Shown: positions 40,821 to 49,996, counted from the stretch's first letter. The stretch is 64,000 nucleotides of DNA from an uncultured Prevotella sp. (GCA_905235835.1 CAJONQ010000002.1:1-64000); one strand, 5' to 3'. Translations and numbers: made by a program. Notes: a model not told the origin generated them from the sequence alone.

Positions 40821-41394
40821 ACTTCGTGAATTTAGTCATCTTCTTCCACTTATAGTAGCCTGTAATGGCGATGACAACGTAGAGTCCGTATAGTCCTGCC
40901 TTGAAAGGAATACCTTTAATGATATAGAGATAAGCACAGATGCCGTCAACGACGATCCAGAACAACCATTGCTCGAGGAACTTACGTGCCAATGCCCATA
41001 GTCCAACGAAGGAGAGGGCGTTGGTAAAGGCATCGAGCATTGGTACCGTGGAGTTGGTCCACGTGATGAGCACATAATACGTCAGTCCCCATGCAACAAA
41101 GAAAAAGACGGTCACAGGGAGATAATACCTCTTCGGCATGTGAATGATAGGCAACGGCTTATGTTCCTTTTTGGTTTTCTTGAATCGCCAGATGACAAAC
41201 CCATAGAAAGCGGCAAGGGTATAGTATACAGCCATACCAGCGTCACCATAGAGCCCATGACGCCAATAGAGGATGACATCCAGTGCCGGCATCACGACCC
41301 CCACGAGCCATAGCCAGATACTGGCACGATACTCGAGCCAGATATATACCAGCCCGAGTATCGTTGTGAATATGTCTAACCAATCGCAGTTCAT
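40807..41394 (-). CDS. pnuT: PnuC-family transporter, predicted thiamine transporter
   Basis: 195 aa polytopic PnuC-like protein; operon with TPP riboswitch and thiamine pyrophosphokinase. Confidence 0.85.
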   Translation of the reverse strand: MNCDWLDIFTTILGLVYIWLEYRASIWLWLVGVVMPALDVILYWRHGLYGDAGMAVYYTLAAFYGFVIWRFKKTKKEHKPLPIIHMPKRYYLPVTVFFFVAWGLTYYVLITWTNSTVPMLDAFTNALSFVGLWALARKFLEQWLFWIVVDGICAYLYIIKGIPFKAGLYGLYVVIAITGYYKWKKMTKFTKYEKV

Positions 41395-41467
41395 AGTTCA
41401 CAGTTCATAATTCATAGTTCTTGATGCGCAGCCCAACTATGAACTGTGCACTATGAACTATGAACTA
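41393..41467. repeat. inverted heptamer arrays between the TonB receptor and pnuT
   Basis: AGTTCAT AGTTCAC AGTTCAT AATTCAT AGTT ... AACTATG AACTGTG CACTATG AACTATG AACT. Confidence 0.9.
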
Positions 41468-41469
41468 AA

Positions 41470-43710
41470 TTAAAAATTAACCGACAGATGAGCCATCAGG
41501 TTGAAAGGTGCCGAGGGAGCGAAGCCTGCCGCATCCATGTCACGCAGTCCCCATTCATTGACCGCCTTCACACCACCGTTCCCGTTTTTCACGAACTGTG
41601 GTGCTGCCCATCCGTTATTATCATATTTCGCGGAGAAGATATTATACAGGGTCAGACCGACCGTTGTCTCCTTGATACCTAATTGTTTAAGGGCGAAGGT
41701 GTAACTCAAATCCACATTCGTATTAAAATGGCTCTTCAGCAACAGCGTCTCATAAGTCGTGTTTGCAGAAGCGTCCCAAGAGTCCTTACACTCCATCTCC
41801 TTGAAGCCTGTGTTGGTGAGATACTGGTCACTGACATATTGGCTCTGCACCGAAGCCTTGAAACCCTGATAGGTGAAGGTCAGGATATTGTTCAGGATAA
41901 AGTCTGGCGAGAACGACAAGGGGGTGTCTCCAAGGTTATGTACATCACCGTCGTTGTCTGTGATGGTCCAGTCTTTCGCACGATTCTTCGACCAAGTGGC
42001 GTTGGCATCCCAACGGAACCAGTCGACGGGTTGCCATGCTGCCTCCAACTCAATACCTAAGCGATAACTCTTACCGACATTGGTGGCGATCGCCTCACCG
42101 ACCTCATTCAACTCACCCGTCAGCACAAACTGGTCGTTATACGACATCCAATAAAGGTTGGCGCCTGCGGAGAATTTCTCAGACAGGAATTTATACCCCA
42201 CCTCCAAATCGTTCAATCGCTCAGCCTTCAGTTCTGTGCCAAGATTGTCCTGATAGTCATTACGAGTGGGTTCCTTATGGGCAATAGCAAAGGAAGCATA
42301 CACCCTATGATGCGGATTGAACTGATAGTTCAGTCCGAACTTCGGAATGAAGAAATTGAATTTGTCATCGATGATATACTTTCCGTCTTGATTAAAGCCA
42401 TACTCATCTGTCGGGTCCTGCATACGGTAGTTGATATGACGGTACTGCAAGTCGACAAAGGCACTCAGTCCCTTATAGAACTCATAGTTTACCTTACCAT
42501 AGATATTGAAGTCGGTCTTCTTGGCATTGCTGCGATAGTACTCGTAATTGGGCACACCCACCACATTGCCGTAGTGGTCACCATCATATTTGTTCCAACC
42601 GCCGCCAAAGGCTGCCTCCAGTCCTTTCTTATTATCATATAGCAGCGAGGCGACAGCACCATAGAAGTCATTTTTCATCTTCTTCTGCTCGATGAGGTTG
42701 CCACGCTCATCACTTTCACCCAATCCGTATTTGTTTAGTTTTCTGTTTAGCTTATACTGCTCATAATAGCCGTCACCATGGGTATAGTGCAGTGCCGCGT
42801 TCAAAGACAGGACATTGTTGATGCGCTGGTTCCAGATCAACTGGTAGTTCTGCTGGTGGTAGTTATCCGTCTGGTTGTCGTAATAGCCAGTGGGCTTCCC
42901 GTTATCATCAAAACCCATCACACCACAGGAGTTATAGGTACGACCATAGAGGCTCTGCTCGTATTTCGACGTGTAGTTCCAGGCATGGTAGGTCTCCTCC
43001 ACCCCATTCCATGTGATGAACTTCACCACGGTATTGTCACCAAACCATCCTGCCTGCAACAGGTAGGAGTTCAACTTGGTGGAGGCACGGTCGAGGTAAC
43101 CCTTTGAGCCGATGTTCGACAGACGACCCTGTATTCCCCAGTGCTCTTTAAGCAGTCCGGTACCAAAACGTACCGTCTCCTTATGACTATAGTAGGAACC
43201 ACCACTGAAGTCCAGACCGACGAATGGCTGTAAACCGATATTCTCTGTCAGCATGTTGATGGTAGCACCGAAGGCTCCGGCACCATTGGTTGACGTTCCC
43301 ACACCACGCTGTATCTGCATCGACTGCACACTGGAGGCGAAGTCACCCATGTTCACCCAGTAGAGTCCGGCACTCTCTGCGTCATTCATGGGAATGCCGT
43401 TTGCCGTGATGTTGATGCGGGTGGGGTCTGTACCACGGACACGCAGTGAAGTATAGCCGATACCGTTACCTGCGTCACTCGTCATTGTCACCGAAGGAGT
43501 CAGCGACAACAAGTAAGGTACGTCCTGTCCGTAGTTGACTGCCTTCAACTGCTCCTGGCTCATGTTCGTAAAGGCGACAGGTGTTTTCTTCGTGGCACGT
43601 GTCGCCACCACCTGTACGTCCTGCAACTCCACACTCTTCAGTGTGTCCATCTCCTCTGCCTGTGCAGTCATCACAGCACCCAGCAGACCTAAAAGATACC
43701 ATTTTCTCAT
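41470..43710 (-). CDS. TonB-dependent receptor, predicted thiamine uptake (OMR1-like)
   Basis: 746 aa; plug VRGTDPTRINITANGIPMNDAE; C-terminal barrel ending MAHLSVNF; TPP riboswitch upstream. Confidence 0.88.
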   Translation of the reverse strand: MRKWYLLGLLGAVMTAQAEEMDTLKSVELQDVQVVATRATKKTPVAFTNMSQEQLKAVNYGQDVPYLLSLTPSVTMTSDAGNGIGYTSLRVRGTDPTRINITANGIPMNDAESAGLYWVNMGDFASSVQSMQIQRGVGTSTNGAGAFGATINMLTENIGLQPFVGLDFSGGSYYSHKETVRFGTGLLKEHWGIQGRLSNIGSKGYLDRASTKLNSYLLQAGWFGDNTVVKFITWNGVEETYHAWNYTSKYEQSLYGRTYNSCGVMGFDDNGKPTGYYDNQTDNYHQQNYQLIWNQRINNVLSLNAALHYTHGDGYYEQYKLNRKLNKYGLGESDERGNLIEQKKMKNDFYGAVASLLYDNKKGLEAAFGGGWNKYDGDHYGNVVGVPNYEYYRSNAKKTDFNIYGKVNYEFYKGLSAFVDLQYRHINYRMQDPTDEYGFNQDGKYIIDDKFNFFIPKFGLNYQFNPHHRVYASFAIAHKEPTRNDYQDNLGTELKAERLNDLEVGYKFLSEKFSAGANLYWMSYNDQFVLTGELNEVGEAIATNVGKSYRLGIELEAAWQPVDWFRWDANATWSKNRAKDWTITDNDGDVHNLGDTPLSFSPDFILNNILTFTYQGFKASVQSQYVSDQYLTNTGFKEMECKDSWDASANTTYETLLLKSHFNTNVDLSYTFALKQLGIKETTVGLTLYNIFSAKYDNNGWAAPQFVKNGNGGVKAVNEWGLRDMDAAGFAPSAPFNLMAHLSVNF

Positions 43711-43765
43711 TTCTTTTCCTTTAATTTTAATTCATAAAAATAAAGGGGTCTTGTTGAATCTCGAA

Positions 43766-43850
43766 CTCTATCATCCCTACGTCGGTATTGCCCGCATCAG
43801 GTTAAGAGGGTATCATCTCAGCCGCCAACAGACGGCACCCCTTGATAATT
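43766..43850 (-). ncRNA. TPP riboswitch (THI element)
   Basis: minus strand AAGGGGTGCC...GGCTGAGATGATACCC...AACCTGATGCGGGCAATACCGACGTAGGGA. Confidence 0.95.
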
Positions 43851-43888
43851 CGGGTGCGAAGGTACAACAAAAAAAAGAGAAATGCAAA

Positions 43889-44199
43889 TTATTTGCCAAA
43901 TTTCTCTACTGCCTCATAATAGGTGTCGAGACTGCCGATGTCGAAACGACCTGCCGTCATCCGCCATGCATGCATCGTGGTGTGGTCGACCATATAGTGG
44001 GCGAGATTACCTGGGGCATCCTTACCACAACCGTTCTCTACGGAGTGACGTACCAAGTCGAGGTCTTTCTTCATATATATATAAATAAGGTGGCACTGCC
44101 CAATGGCTCTTCGGCTCCTGTGGTTTCTCTTCCATGTTCAGCACCTTCATCTGCGAGGGGGTATTCACATGAAAATGCACGTCACCCTCAAAAGTGTAC
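43889..44199 (-). pseudogene. nucleotidyltransferase (NTP_transferase) C-terminal remnant, frameshifted
   Basis: minus-strand NALYTFEGDVHFHVNTPSQMKVLNMEEKPQEPKSHWAVPPYLYI* then MKKDLDLVRHSVENGCGKDAPGNLAHYMVDHTTMHAWRMTAGRFDIGSLDTYYEAVEKF. Confidence 0.65.
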
Positions 44200-44212
44200 A
44201 GGGCATTTCAAG

Positions 44213-44241
44213 ACGGGAGTAGTTACTCCAACTACTCCCGT
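44213..44241. repeat. 12-5-12 perfect inverted repeat
   Basis: ACGGGAGTAGTT-ACTCC-AACTACTCCCGT. Confidence 0.95.
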
Positions 44242-44331
44242 GCCCTCCGCCCTTTATTTATCGGGGTTTGAACCACCTGACGGGAGAAGGGGAGGTGTTT
44301 TTTCGATTATCTTAAAAATTCTATGAAATCA

Positions 44332-44793
44332 GTTACCGACTGAAGGGCATTCAGTTACCGACTAACCCCAGTTTTGTTACCGACTGATTCTAGTTTTGTT
44401 ACCGATTAAAGCCATCTTTCCCACCGATTAAGGGCTTTATCGACCCAATTAAAGCCTTTATTCGAGTCAATTAAAGCCCTTATTTGATGAAGATATAGTT
44501 TATCCCTCCTTCCGATACCTCCTATGGGTATATTAAGATACCTCCCAAGGGTGTTGGGAAGCATCTCCAAGGGGGTACTCAAGGTATCTCCAAACCCCTT
44601 GGAGATTATCTCCAAGCCCCACGGAGGTAACACCTTCACCCCATGAAGCTGGCACCTTCGACCCTTGAAGCTGGCACCTTCGACCCGAGGAAGCGGCACC
44701 TTCGACCCTTGAAGCTGGCACCTTCGACCCGAGGAAGCGGCACCTTCGACCCGAGGAAGCGGCACCTTCGACCCGAGGAAGCGACAACGGTGA
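44332..44793. repeat. degenerate 22-bp phased tandem array, ~21 units
   Basis: unit boundaries kept at 22 bp from GTTACCGACTGAAGGGCATTCA (44332) through CCCGAGGAAGCGGCACCTTCGA (44750), with sequence drifting along the array. Confidence 0.88.
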
Positions 44794-44867
44794 CAAGGGT
44801 TAAAAAAATTCTGTGGAATGAGATAAAATTCGTTGACTCTATCGTAGCAACAGAACCAACGAGGCTT

Positions 44868-44950
44868 AACAATTTCGGATTCTATTCCGAAAATCCTTTA
44901 ACAATTTTGGATTCCGTTCCAAAAAATCATTAATATTTTTGGATTTTATT
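44868..44950. repeat. 32-bp direct repeats with covarying hairpins upstream of the DUF4143 ATPase
   Basis: 44868-44899, 44900-44931, partial third; TTTCGGA-N6-TCCGAAA and TTTTGGA-N6-TCCAAAA. Confidence 0.85.
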
Positions 44951-44987
44951 AAGATTATATGTATCTTTGCCCTCAAATATTGAGGAT

Positions 44988-46112
44988 ATGATACATCGAA
45001 TATTAGAAGATCATATTAAATCTGTCCTTGGGAATGGAAAGGCAGTTCTTATAATGGGTGCCAGACAAGTAGGTAAGTCCACTTTGCTGGAGAATATTTT
45101 CCAGAATCGCGAGAACCTAATTTGGATGACAGGTGACGATATAGACGTACAAGAACTATTCCGTCAGATGACATCCACGCGTCTCAAAGCCCTTTTGGGG
45201 AATTGCAAGACCCTTGTCATTGATGAAGCGCAGCGCATCCCAGACATCGGACTCCGTCTGAAGCTCATTACAGACCAAATAAAAGACGTACAAGTTATTG
45301 CCACGGGTAGCAGTTCCTTTGAGTTGGCATCGAAAGTTAACGAGTCACTTGCAGGACGTAAAAGAGAGTTCAGGATGTTTCCCGTTTCTTTTAAAGAGAT
45401 GGTTGAGCATACTAATCTCCTCGAAGAACTCCGTCTCATCCCTCACAGAATGATATATGGCTATTATCCTGAAGTCGTCAGTAACTTGGGTAACGAGCAA
45501 ATTATTTTGAAAGAACTTGCAGATAGTTTCTTATATAAAGATATCTTGTCCTTTGAGAGCATTAATAAGCCAGATAAGATTGTCCGACTCCTAAAGGCAT
45601 TAGCCTTTCAAATAGGTAGTCAGGTGAGTTATAACGAAGTTGCTCAACTTGTCGGTTTAGACTCTAAGACTGTTGAACGCTACGTTGACATCCTAGAGAA
45701 ATCCTATATTATTTTCCGTCTTGGTACTTTTTCTCGTAATTTACGTAATGAACTGAAAGCCAGTCGTAAAATCTATTTCTGGGATCTCGGTATCCGCAAC
45801 CTTCTGATTGGGAATTTTGCCCAAGTAGAAAATCGTACGGATGTGGGAGCCTTATGGGAGAACTTCATGATAGCGGAACGACTGAAGCGCAATATGTATA
45901 ACGGAAGTATTGCCCAATATTGGTTCTGGCGTACTCAGCAACAAAAAGAAATTGACTATCTCGAAGAAGAGAATGGCGAGTTGAATGCCTATGAATTCAA
46001 ATGGAACGAGAAGAAAACTAATACCCATATCCCTGAGTCATTTGCTAAGGCATATCCGGAAGCCAACTATCATGTTGTCACCCCTGGACATGCCGATGAA
46101 TTCCTTCTCTAA
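44988..46112 (+). CDS. AAA ATPase with DUF4143 C-terminal domain
   Basis: MGARQVGKSTLLENIF Walker A, LVIDEAQRI Walker B, FEFKWNEKK-type C-terminus. Confidence 0.9.
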   Translation: MIHRILEDHIKSVLGNGKAVLIMGARQVGKSTLLENIFQNRENLIWMTGDDIDVQELFRQMTSTRLKALLGNCKTLVIDEAQRIPDIGLRLKLITDQIKDVQVIATGSSSFELASKVNESLAGRKREFRMFPVSFKEMVEHTNLLEELRLIPHRMIYGYYPEVVSNLGNEQIILKELADSFLYKDILSFESINKPDKIVRLLKALAFQIGSQVSYNEVAQLVGLDSKTVERYVDILEKSYIIFRLGTFSRNLRNELKASRKIYFWDLGIRNLLIGNFAQVENRTDVGALWENFMIAERLKRNMYNGSIAQYWFWRTQQQKEIDYLEEENGELNAYEFKWNEKKTNTHIPESFAKAYPEANYHVVTPGHADEFLL

Positions 46113-46158
46113 ATGAGAAAGGTAAACAAGACGAGTTAATAGAAGGAAGCTATGGGGG

Positions 46159-48684
46159 CTATTCCTCTCCACCTGCAGGCTGATAGCCCTGGTTCTGCTG
46201 GGGCTGCTCGTTAGCCGGTTGCTGCAGTTCCTCACGCTCACCATGTTTGCGGCGGTTGTTCATATTACCGAAGTTCCAAGTGATTTGGAAGTTGACATTC
46301 GGGTCACGCCAGTTCTTCTGGTGACGCCAGAAGGTATCACTCTCCGTATAGTTCTCCCAATGACGGGAATTGAAGACATCACGCCAGTTGATAGCAACGG
46401 CAATGGTCTTATTAAAGAAGTTCTTACGGAAACCGAGGTCGAGGGAAGCGTTCGGCTTCCGATAGCCCTGTGTGATGACTCCGCGAGAGCGGTAGTTACC
46501 AGTGAGCTGCAGAGAGATATCATAAGGCAGGATGAGAGAGGCAAGCATACGGGCATCCCATGAGAAACTCTTGTCACTCTCACCCGTCACGGTCTGTCCA
46601 TCGATGACGTATGAGAAACCATCGAGCTTGTTGAAATAACCATTGACCGTCGTGGTGAGGTCGAGGATGCGGAAGAGTTTGTTCTTGCCGATAATCTCGA
46701 CACCCAGGCTCTGTCGCTTGGTGAGGTTCATCGTCGTCATATACATCATCCCATCAGCAGCATTCTGGTAACGGATACGCTGCATGACATCCGTCGTAGG
46801 ACGGTAGTAGGTGGAGATACTCAGCGTGTGTTGCTCCCATGTCTTCAGGAAGTTGAGAGAGATGGAGTGCGTGTACTCTGGTGTCAGCTCCGGATTACCA
46901 AACGACACCATCGAGGCATCACTGGTATTGCGGAACGAGTTGAGTTGTCCACCCCATGGACGACGCAGACGGTAGGTATAGTTCAGTTGCAGCTGGGCAC
47001 TCTCTGTCAACTCATAGTTCAGGAACAAGGAAGGGAAGAGTTTGAAGAAGTTCTTCTTATACGGCTCATCCTTTGTTGCCGTCCCATGCTCCTGCGCATA
47101 GTCGTAACTCTCCGTGTTCACCTTCCAGTACTCCCCACGCAGACCTGCCATGACACCCAGTTTCCCGATTTTCGTATTGACAGTAGCATAGAGCGCATGC
47201 GTATCCATCGAATAGATGAAACGGTTATAGTAAAGCTCGTCCTCCACGAGGTTGGTACCCTCCCAGTTGTCTGTCATCCAAGACTCCTGTGGGGTGTTCT
47301 CATGCGAGAAGCGACCGTTATAACCCGCCTCCAACTTGAAGTTCTCTGATATCTGATTCTCGTAGTCCAGTTTTACCTCCCAAGAGCGGTTGCGGACATG
47401 CATGGGACGGAGCTGGTAGGAGTAGGTGGTATGTTGATGTGGCACATCAACATACTGGGGCACATCAACATACCAAGTGGAGTCCTGGTAGGTGTTGTCG
47501 TTATCACTCATCCAGCGGTTGTACTCCACATGGGCAGTGAGCTTATGGGTGTCTGTCCAACGGTGCTCATACCCCATCTCCGCATGATACATGTGCATCT
47601 TACCATCCCCATTGTCGCGACGGAACATCCGGTACAAGTCTGTCGGGGCTCCGATAATTCCATAGTGGTAGGGTGTCTCTGTCGTGTTCTTAAAATTACC
47701 TTGCAGTGTCATACCACCCAACGAGAGGTCGTCATTCTTGGTGAAATGCCAGGTGAGTCCCATACGGGCGAAGAGTCCTCCACCACGATTCTTACTCTCA
47801 TTCTCATAGTTCTGATACTGATTGGTCTGCTTATAATGCTGCTGACTCTCACTACCCCCACTTCCCTTACGACGACGATAGCCGAGGTTAGCATAGGCAT
47901 CAAGGACACCACTGGAGTAATTGATATTCCCGCCGGTGTTCCATCCCCCATGGATATTGACACCAGCACGCAGAGAACCATAATAGCCACCCTTGCGGTC
48001 ACGTTTCAACACAATATTGATAATACCTGCTGAGCCCTCAGGAGAATATTTCGCAGAAGGATTGTCGATGACCTCGATACGCTCGATGCTCTCCGCAGGA
48101 ATCTGTTGCAGGATCTCCGCACGGTTGTCAGTGGTAAGACCACTTGCCTTACCATTGATCCATACCTCCACACTGGAGTTGCCACGCAAGGATATCTCAC
48201 CATCCGTCGTCACCTCAACACTGGGGATATTCTCCAGCAAGTCAGTTGCCGAGCCACCAGCGGCAGCCAGTATCTGGTCGACAGAGAACACCTTACGGTC
48301 GACCTCCAGTTTCATCTGTGAGCGCTGACCAGTGACCTGTACCTCTCCCAGGACCTTAGCATCCTCAGAGAGATACAACGCATTATAATGCTGCTGACGG
48401 TTCTTTGCGGATAAGGTAAACTGACGCGTCAATGTCTTATAGCCCACAAAAGACACCTGCAACTGGTAGGTACCGTCTTTCAAGCCAGTGATGTAGAACT
48501 GACCACTGACATCCGTGATGGCTCCCTTCACCAACTTACCAGCTGGTGTCTCGACTACCACGTTGACAAACTCCATGACCTCGTCGGTCTGCTTGTCTAA
48601 TACTTTACCTTTTACCGAACCCTGTGCAAACGCGGCTATTGTGCCTAAAAAAACAACAACTGCGGAAATAATCAATCTATTCAT
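46159..48684 (-). CDS. outer membrane beta-barrel / TonB-dependent receptor-like protein with carboxypeptidase-like N-domain
   Basis: 841 aa; GSVKGKVLDKQTDEVMEFVNVVV; NPSAKYSPEGSAGIINIVLK plug motif. Confidence 0.85.
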   Translation of the reverse strand: MNRLIISAVVVFLGTIAAFAQGSVKGKVLDKQTDEVMEFVNVVVETPAGKLVKGAITDVSGQFYITGLKDGTYQLQVSFVGYKTLTRQFTLSAKNRQQHYNALYLSEDAKVLGEVQVTGQRSQMKLEVDRKVFSVDQILAAAGGSATDLLENIPSVEVTTDGEISLRGNSSVEVWINGKASGLTTDNRAEILQQIPAESIERIEVIDNPSAKYSPEGSAGIINIVLKRDRKGGYYGSLRAGVNIHGGWNTGGNINYSSGVLDAYANLGYRRRKGSGGSESQQHYKQTNQYQNYENESKNRGGGLFARMGLTWHFTKNDDLSLGGMTLQGNFKNTTETPYHYGIIGAPTDLYRMFRRDNGDGKMHMYHAEMGYEHRWTDTHKLTAHVEYNRWMSDNDNTYQDSTWYVDVPQYVDVPHQHTTYSYQLRPMHVRNRSWEVKLDYENQISENFKLEAGYNGRFSHENTPQESWMTDNWEGTNLVEDELYYNRFIYSMDTHALYATVNTKIGKLGVMAGLRGEYWKVNTESYDYAQEHGTATKDEPYKKNFFKLFPSLFLNYELTESAQLQLNYTYRLRRPWGGQLNSFRNTSDASMVSFGNPELTPEYTHSISLNFLKTWEQHTLSISTYYRPTTDVMQRIRYQNAADGMMYMTTMNLTKRQSLGVEIIGKNKLFRILDLTTTVNGYFNKLDGFSYVIDGQTVTGESDKSFSWDARMLASLILPYDISLQLTGNYRSRGVITQGYRKPNASLDLGFRKNFFNKTIAVAINWRDVFNSRHWENYTESDTFWRHQKNWRDPNVNFQITWNFGNMNNRRKHGEREELQQPANEQPQQNQGYQPAGGEE
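47428..47474. repeat. 14-bp inverted repeat plus 18-bp-period direct repeat inside the TonB-receptor CDS
   Basis: GGTATGTTGATGTG-G-CACATCAACATAC-TGGGG-CACATCAACATACC. Confidence 0.95.
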
Positions 48685-48811
48685 ATCTACTATAAGACGC
48701 AGATCATATAGAAACGTTTAATAAGTTATTTAAAAATAAATGCTCTTTTTTCATTACTTCACTGAATTTTTACTACCTTTGCAAAGAAATTCATAAACAG
48801 ACAAATAAAAA

Positions 48812-49954
48812 ATGAGAAAGTATCTGATAGCTGCCATCGCCTTGCTGGGTATGGCATCATGTAGCGAGAAGAAATTCCATGTCGAGGGAAACATCACCAA
48901 TGCCAAGGACTCCATACTCTATTTTGAGAATGTGGGATTGGAGGAGATAGCCGTGTTAGACTCCGTCAAACTGGGAGAGGATGGTGCTTTTGCCTTTGCA
49001 GAGGAGCAGACACCTGCCCCAGAGTTCTATCGTCTGCGCATTGCCGACCAGATTATCAATGTGAGCATCGACTCCACAGAGACGGTGACCGTCAAGGCAC
49101 AATATCCACAGATGGCTACCCAGTATGAGATCAGTGGCTCTGATAACTGTTCGAAGATCAAAGAGCTGACACTGAAACAGATAGACCTGACACAACGTGC
49201 CATAGCGGTATCACAAAATGAGACACTCAGCATTGACGAGTCGAATGACAGTATCCTGAAGATGATCAATGCTTACAAACAGGATGTGAAACTCAATTAC
49301 ATCTTGAAAGAGCCCAACCGCTCGTCGTCCTATTTCGCTCTGTTCCAGGCTCTTGGCAATATGCTCATCTTCAACCCCCGCTCTGATAAGGACGACATCA
49401 AACTGTTTGCCGCTGTCGCTACCAGCTGGGATACTTACCATCCGAATTCCGAGCGTGGCGCTAACCTGCATAATATCGCCATCGAAGGTATGAAGAATGT
49501 TCGTATCTCTGCCCAGAACGAGGCCCGCACCATTGATGTCAACCAGATTCAGTCAACAGGACTGATAGACATTGCCCTGACAGACAATAAAGGACAGGTG
49601 CGCCATCTGACAGACCTGAAAGGAAAAGTCGTCATCCTCGATTTCCACTTGTTCGGACTGGAGAATTCACCAGAGCGTATCCTGCTGTTGCGTGAGTTAT
49701 ATAATAAGTATCAGGCACAAGGACTGGAGATCTACCAGGTATCGCTGGATGCTGACGAGCATTTCTGGAAACAGCAGACCGCCGCACTGCCTTGGGTCAG
49801 TGTTCGTGACCCACAGGGACTGGAGTCACAGACGCTCGTTACCTATAACATACAGGGACTGCCAGACTATTTCCTTATCAGCAGAGATAACGCCCTCTAT
49901 AAGAGAGCTGCCCAGGTGAAAGACCTGGAGGCAGAGATCAGAAGTCTGCTGTAA
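48812..49954 (+). CDS. thioredoxin-like lipoprotein with DUF4369-like N-terminus
   Basis: LLGMASCSEKKFHVEGNI; GKVVILDFHLFGLENSPERI. Confidence 0.8.
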   Translation: MRKYLIAAIALLGMASCSEKKFHVEGNITNAKDSILYFENVGLEEIAVLDSVKLGEDGAFAFAEEQTPAPEFYRLRIADQIINVSIDSTETVTVKAQYPQMATQYEISGSDNCSKIKELTLKQIDLTQRAIAVSQNETLSIDESNDSILKMINAYKQDVKLNYILKEPNRSSSYFALFQALGNMLIFNPRSDKDDIKLFAAVATSWDTYHPNSERGANLHNIAIEGMKNVRISAQNEARTIDVNQIQSTGLIDIALTDNKGQVRHLTDLKGKVVILDFHLFGLENSPERILLLRELYNKYQAQGLEIYQVSLDADEHFWKQQTAALPWVSVRDPQGLESQTLVTYNIQGLPDYFLISRDNALYKRAAQVKDLEAEIRSLL

Positions 49955-49958
49955 TAAG

Positions 49959-49996
49959 TTGAAAGTTGAGGGTTGAGAATTGAGAGTTGAGAGTTG
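49959..49996. repeat. 7-bp tandem array between CDSs
   Basis: GTTGAAA GTTGAGG GTTGAGA ATTGAGA GTTGAGA GTTGG. Confidence 0.9.

Noticed and set aside
44332-44793. CRISPR array
   Set aside because: Units are contiguous 22-bp tandem copies with no unique spacers between constant repeats, and no cas genes are in the window.
44406-44872. Minus-strand ORFs of 119, 87 and 78 aa in the 22-bp array
   Set aside because: All three frames are open because the 22-bp unit lacks stops and rotates frame; the repeated peptide (RVEGASFKGRRCQLQGSKVP) is a by-product of the repeat.
44967-44987. TTG start for the DUF4143 ATPase
   Set aside because: The TTG lies within the probable -7 box TATCTTTG; the ATG at 44988 gives the expected N-terminus.
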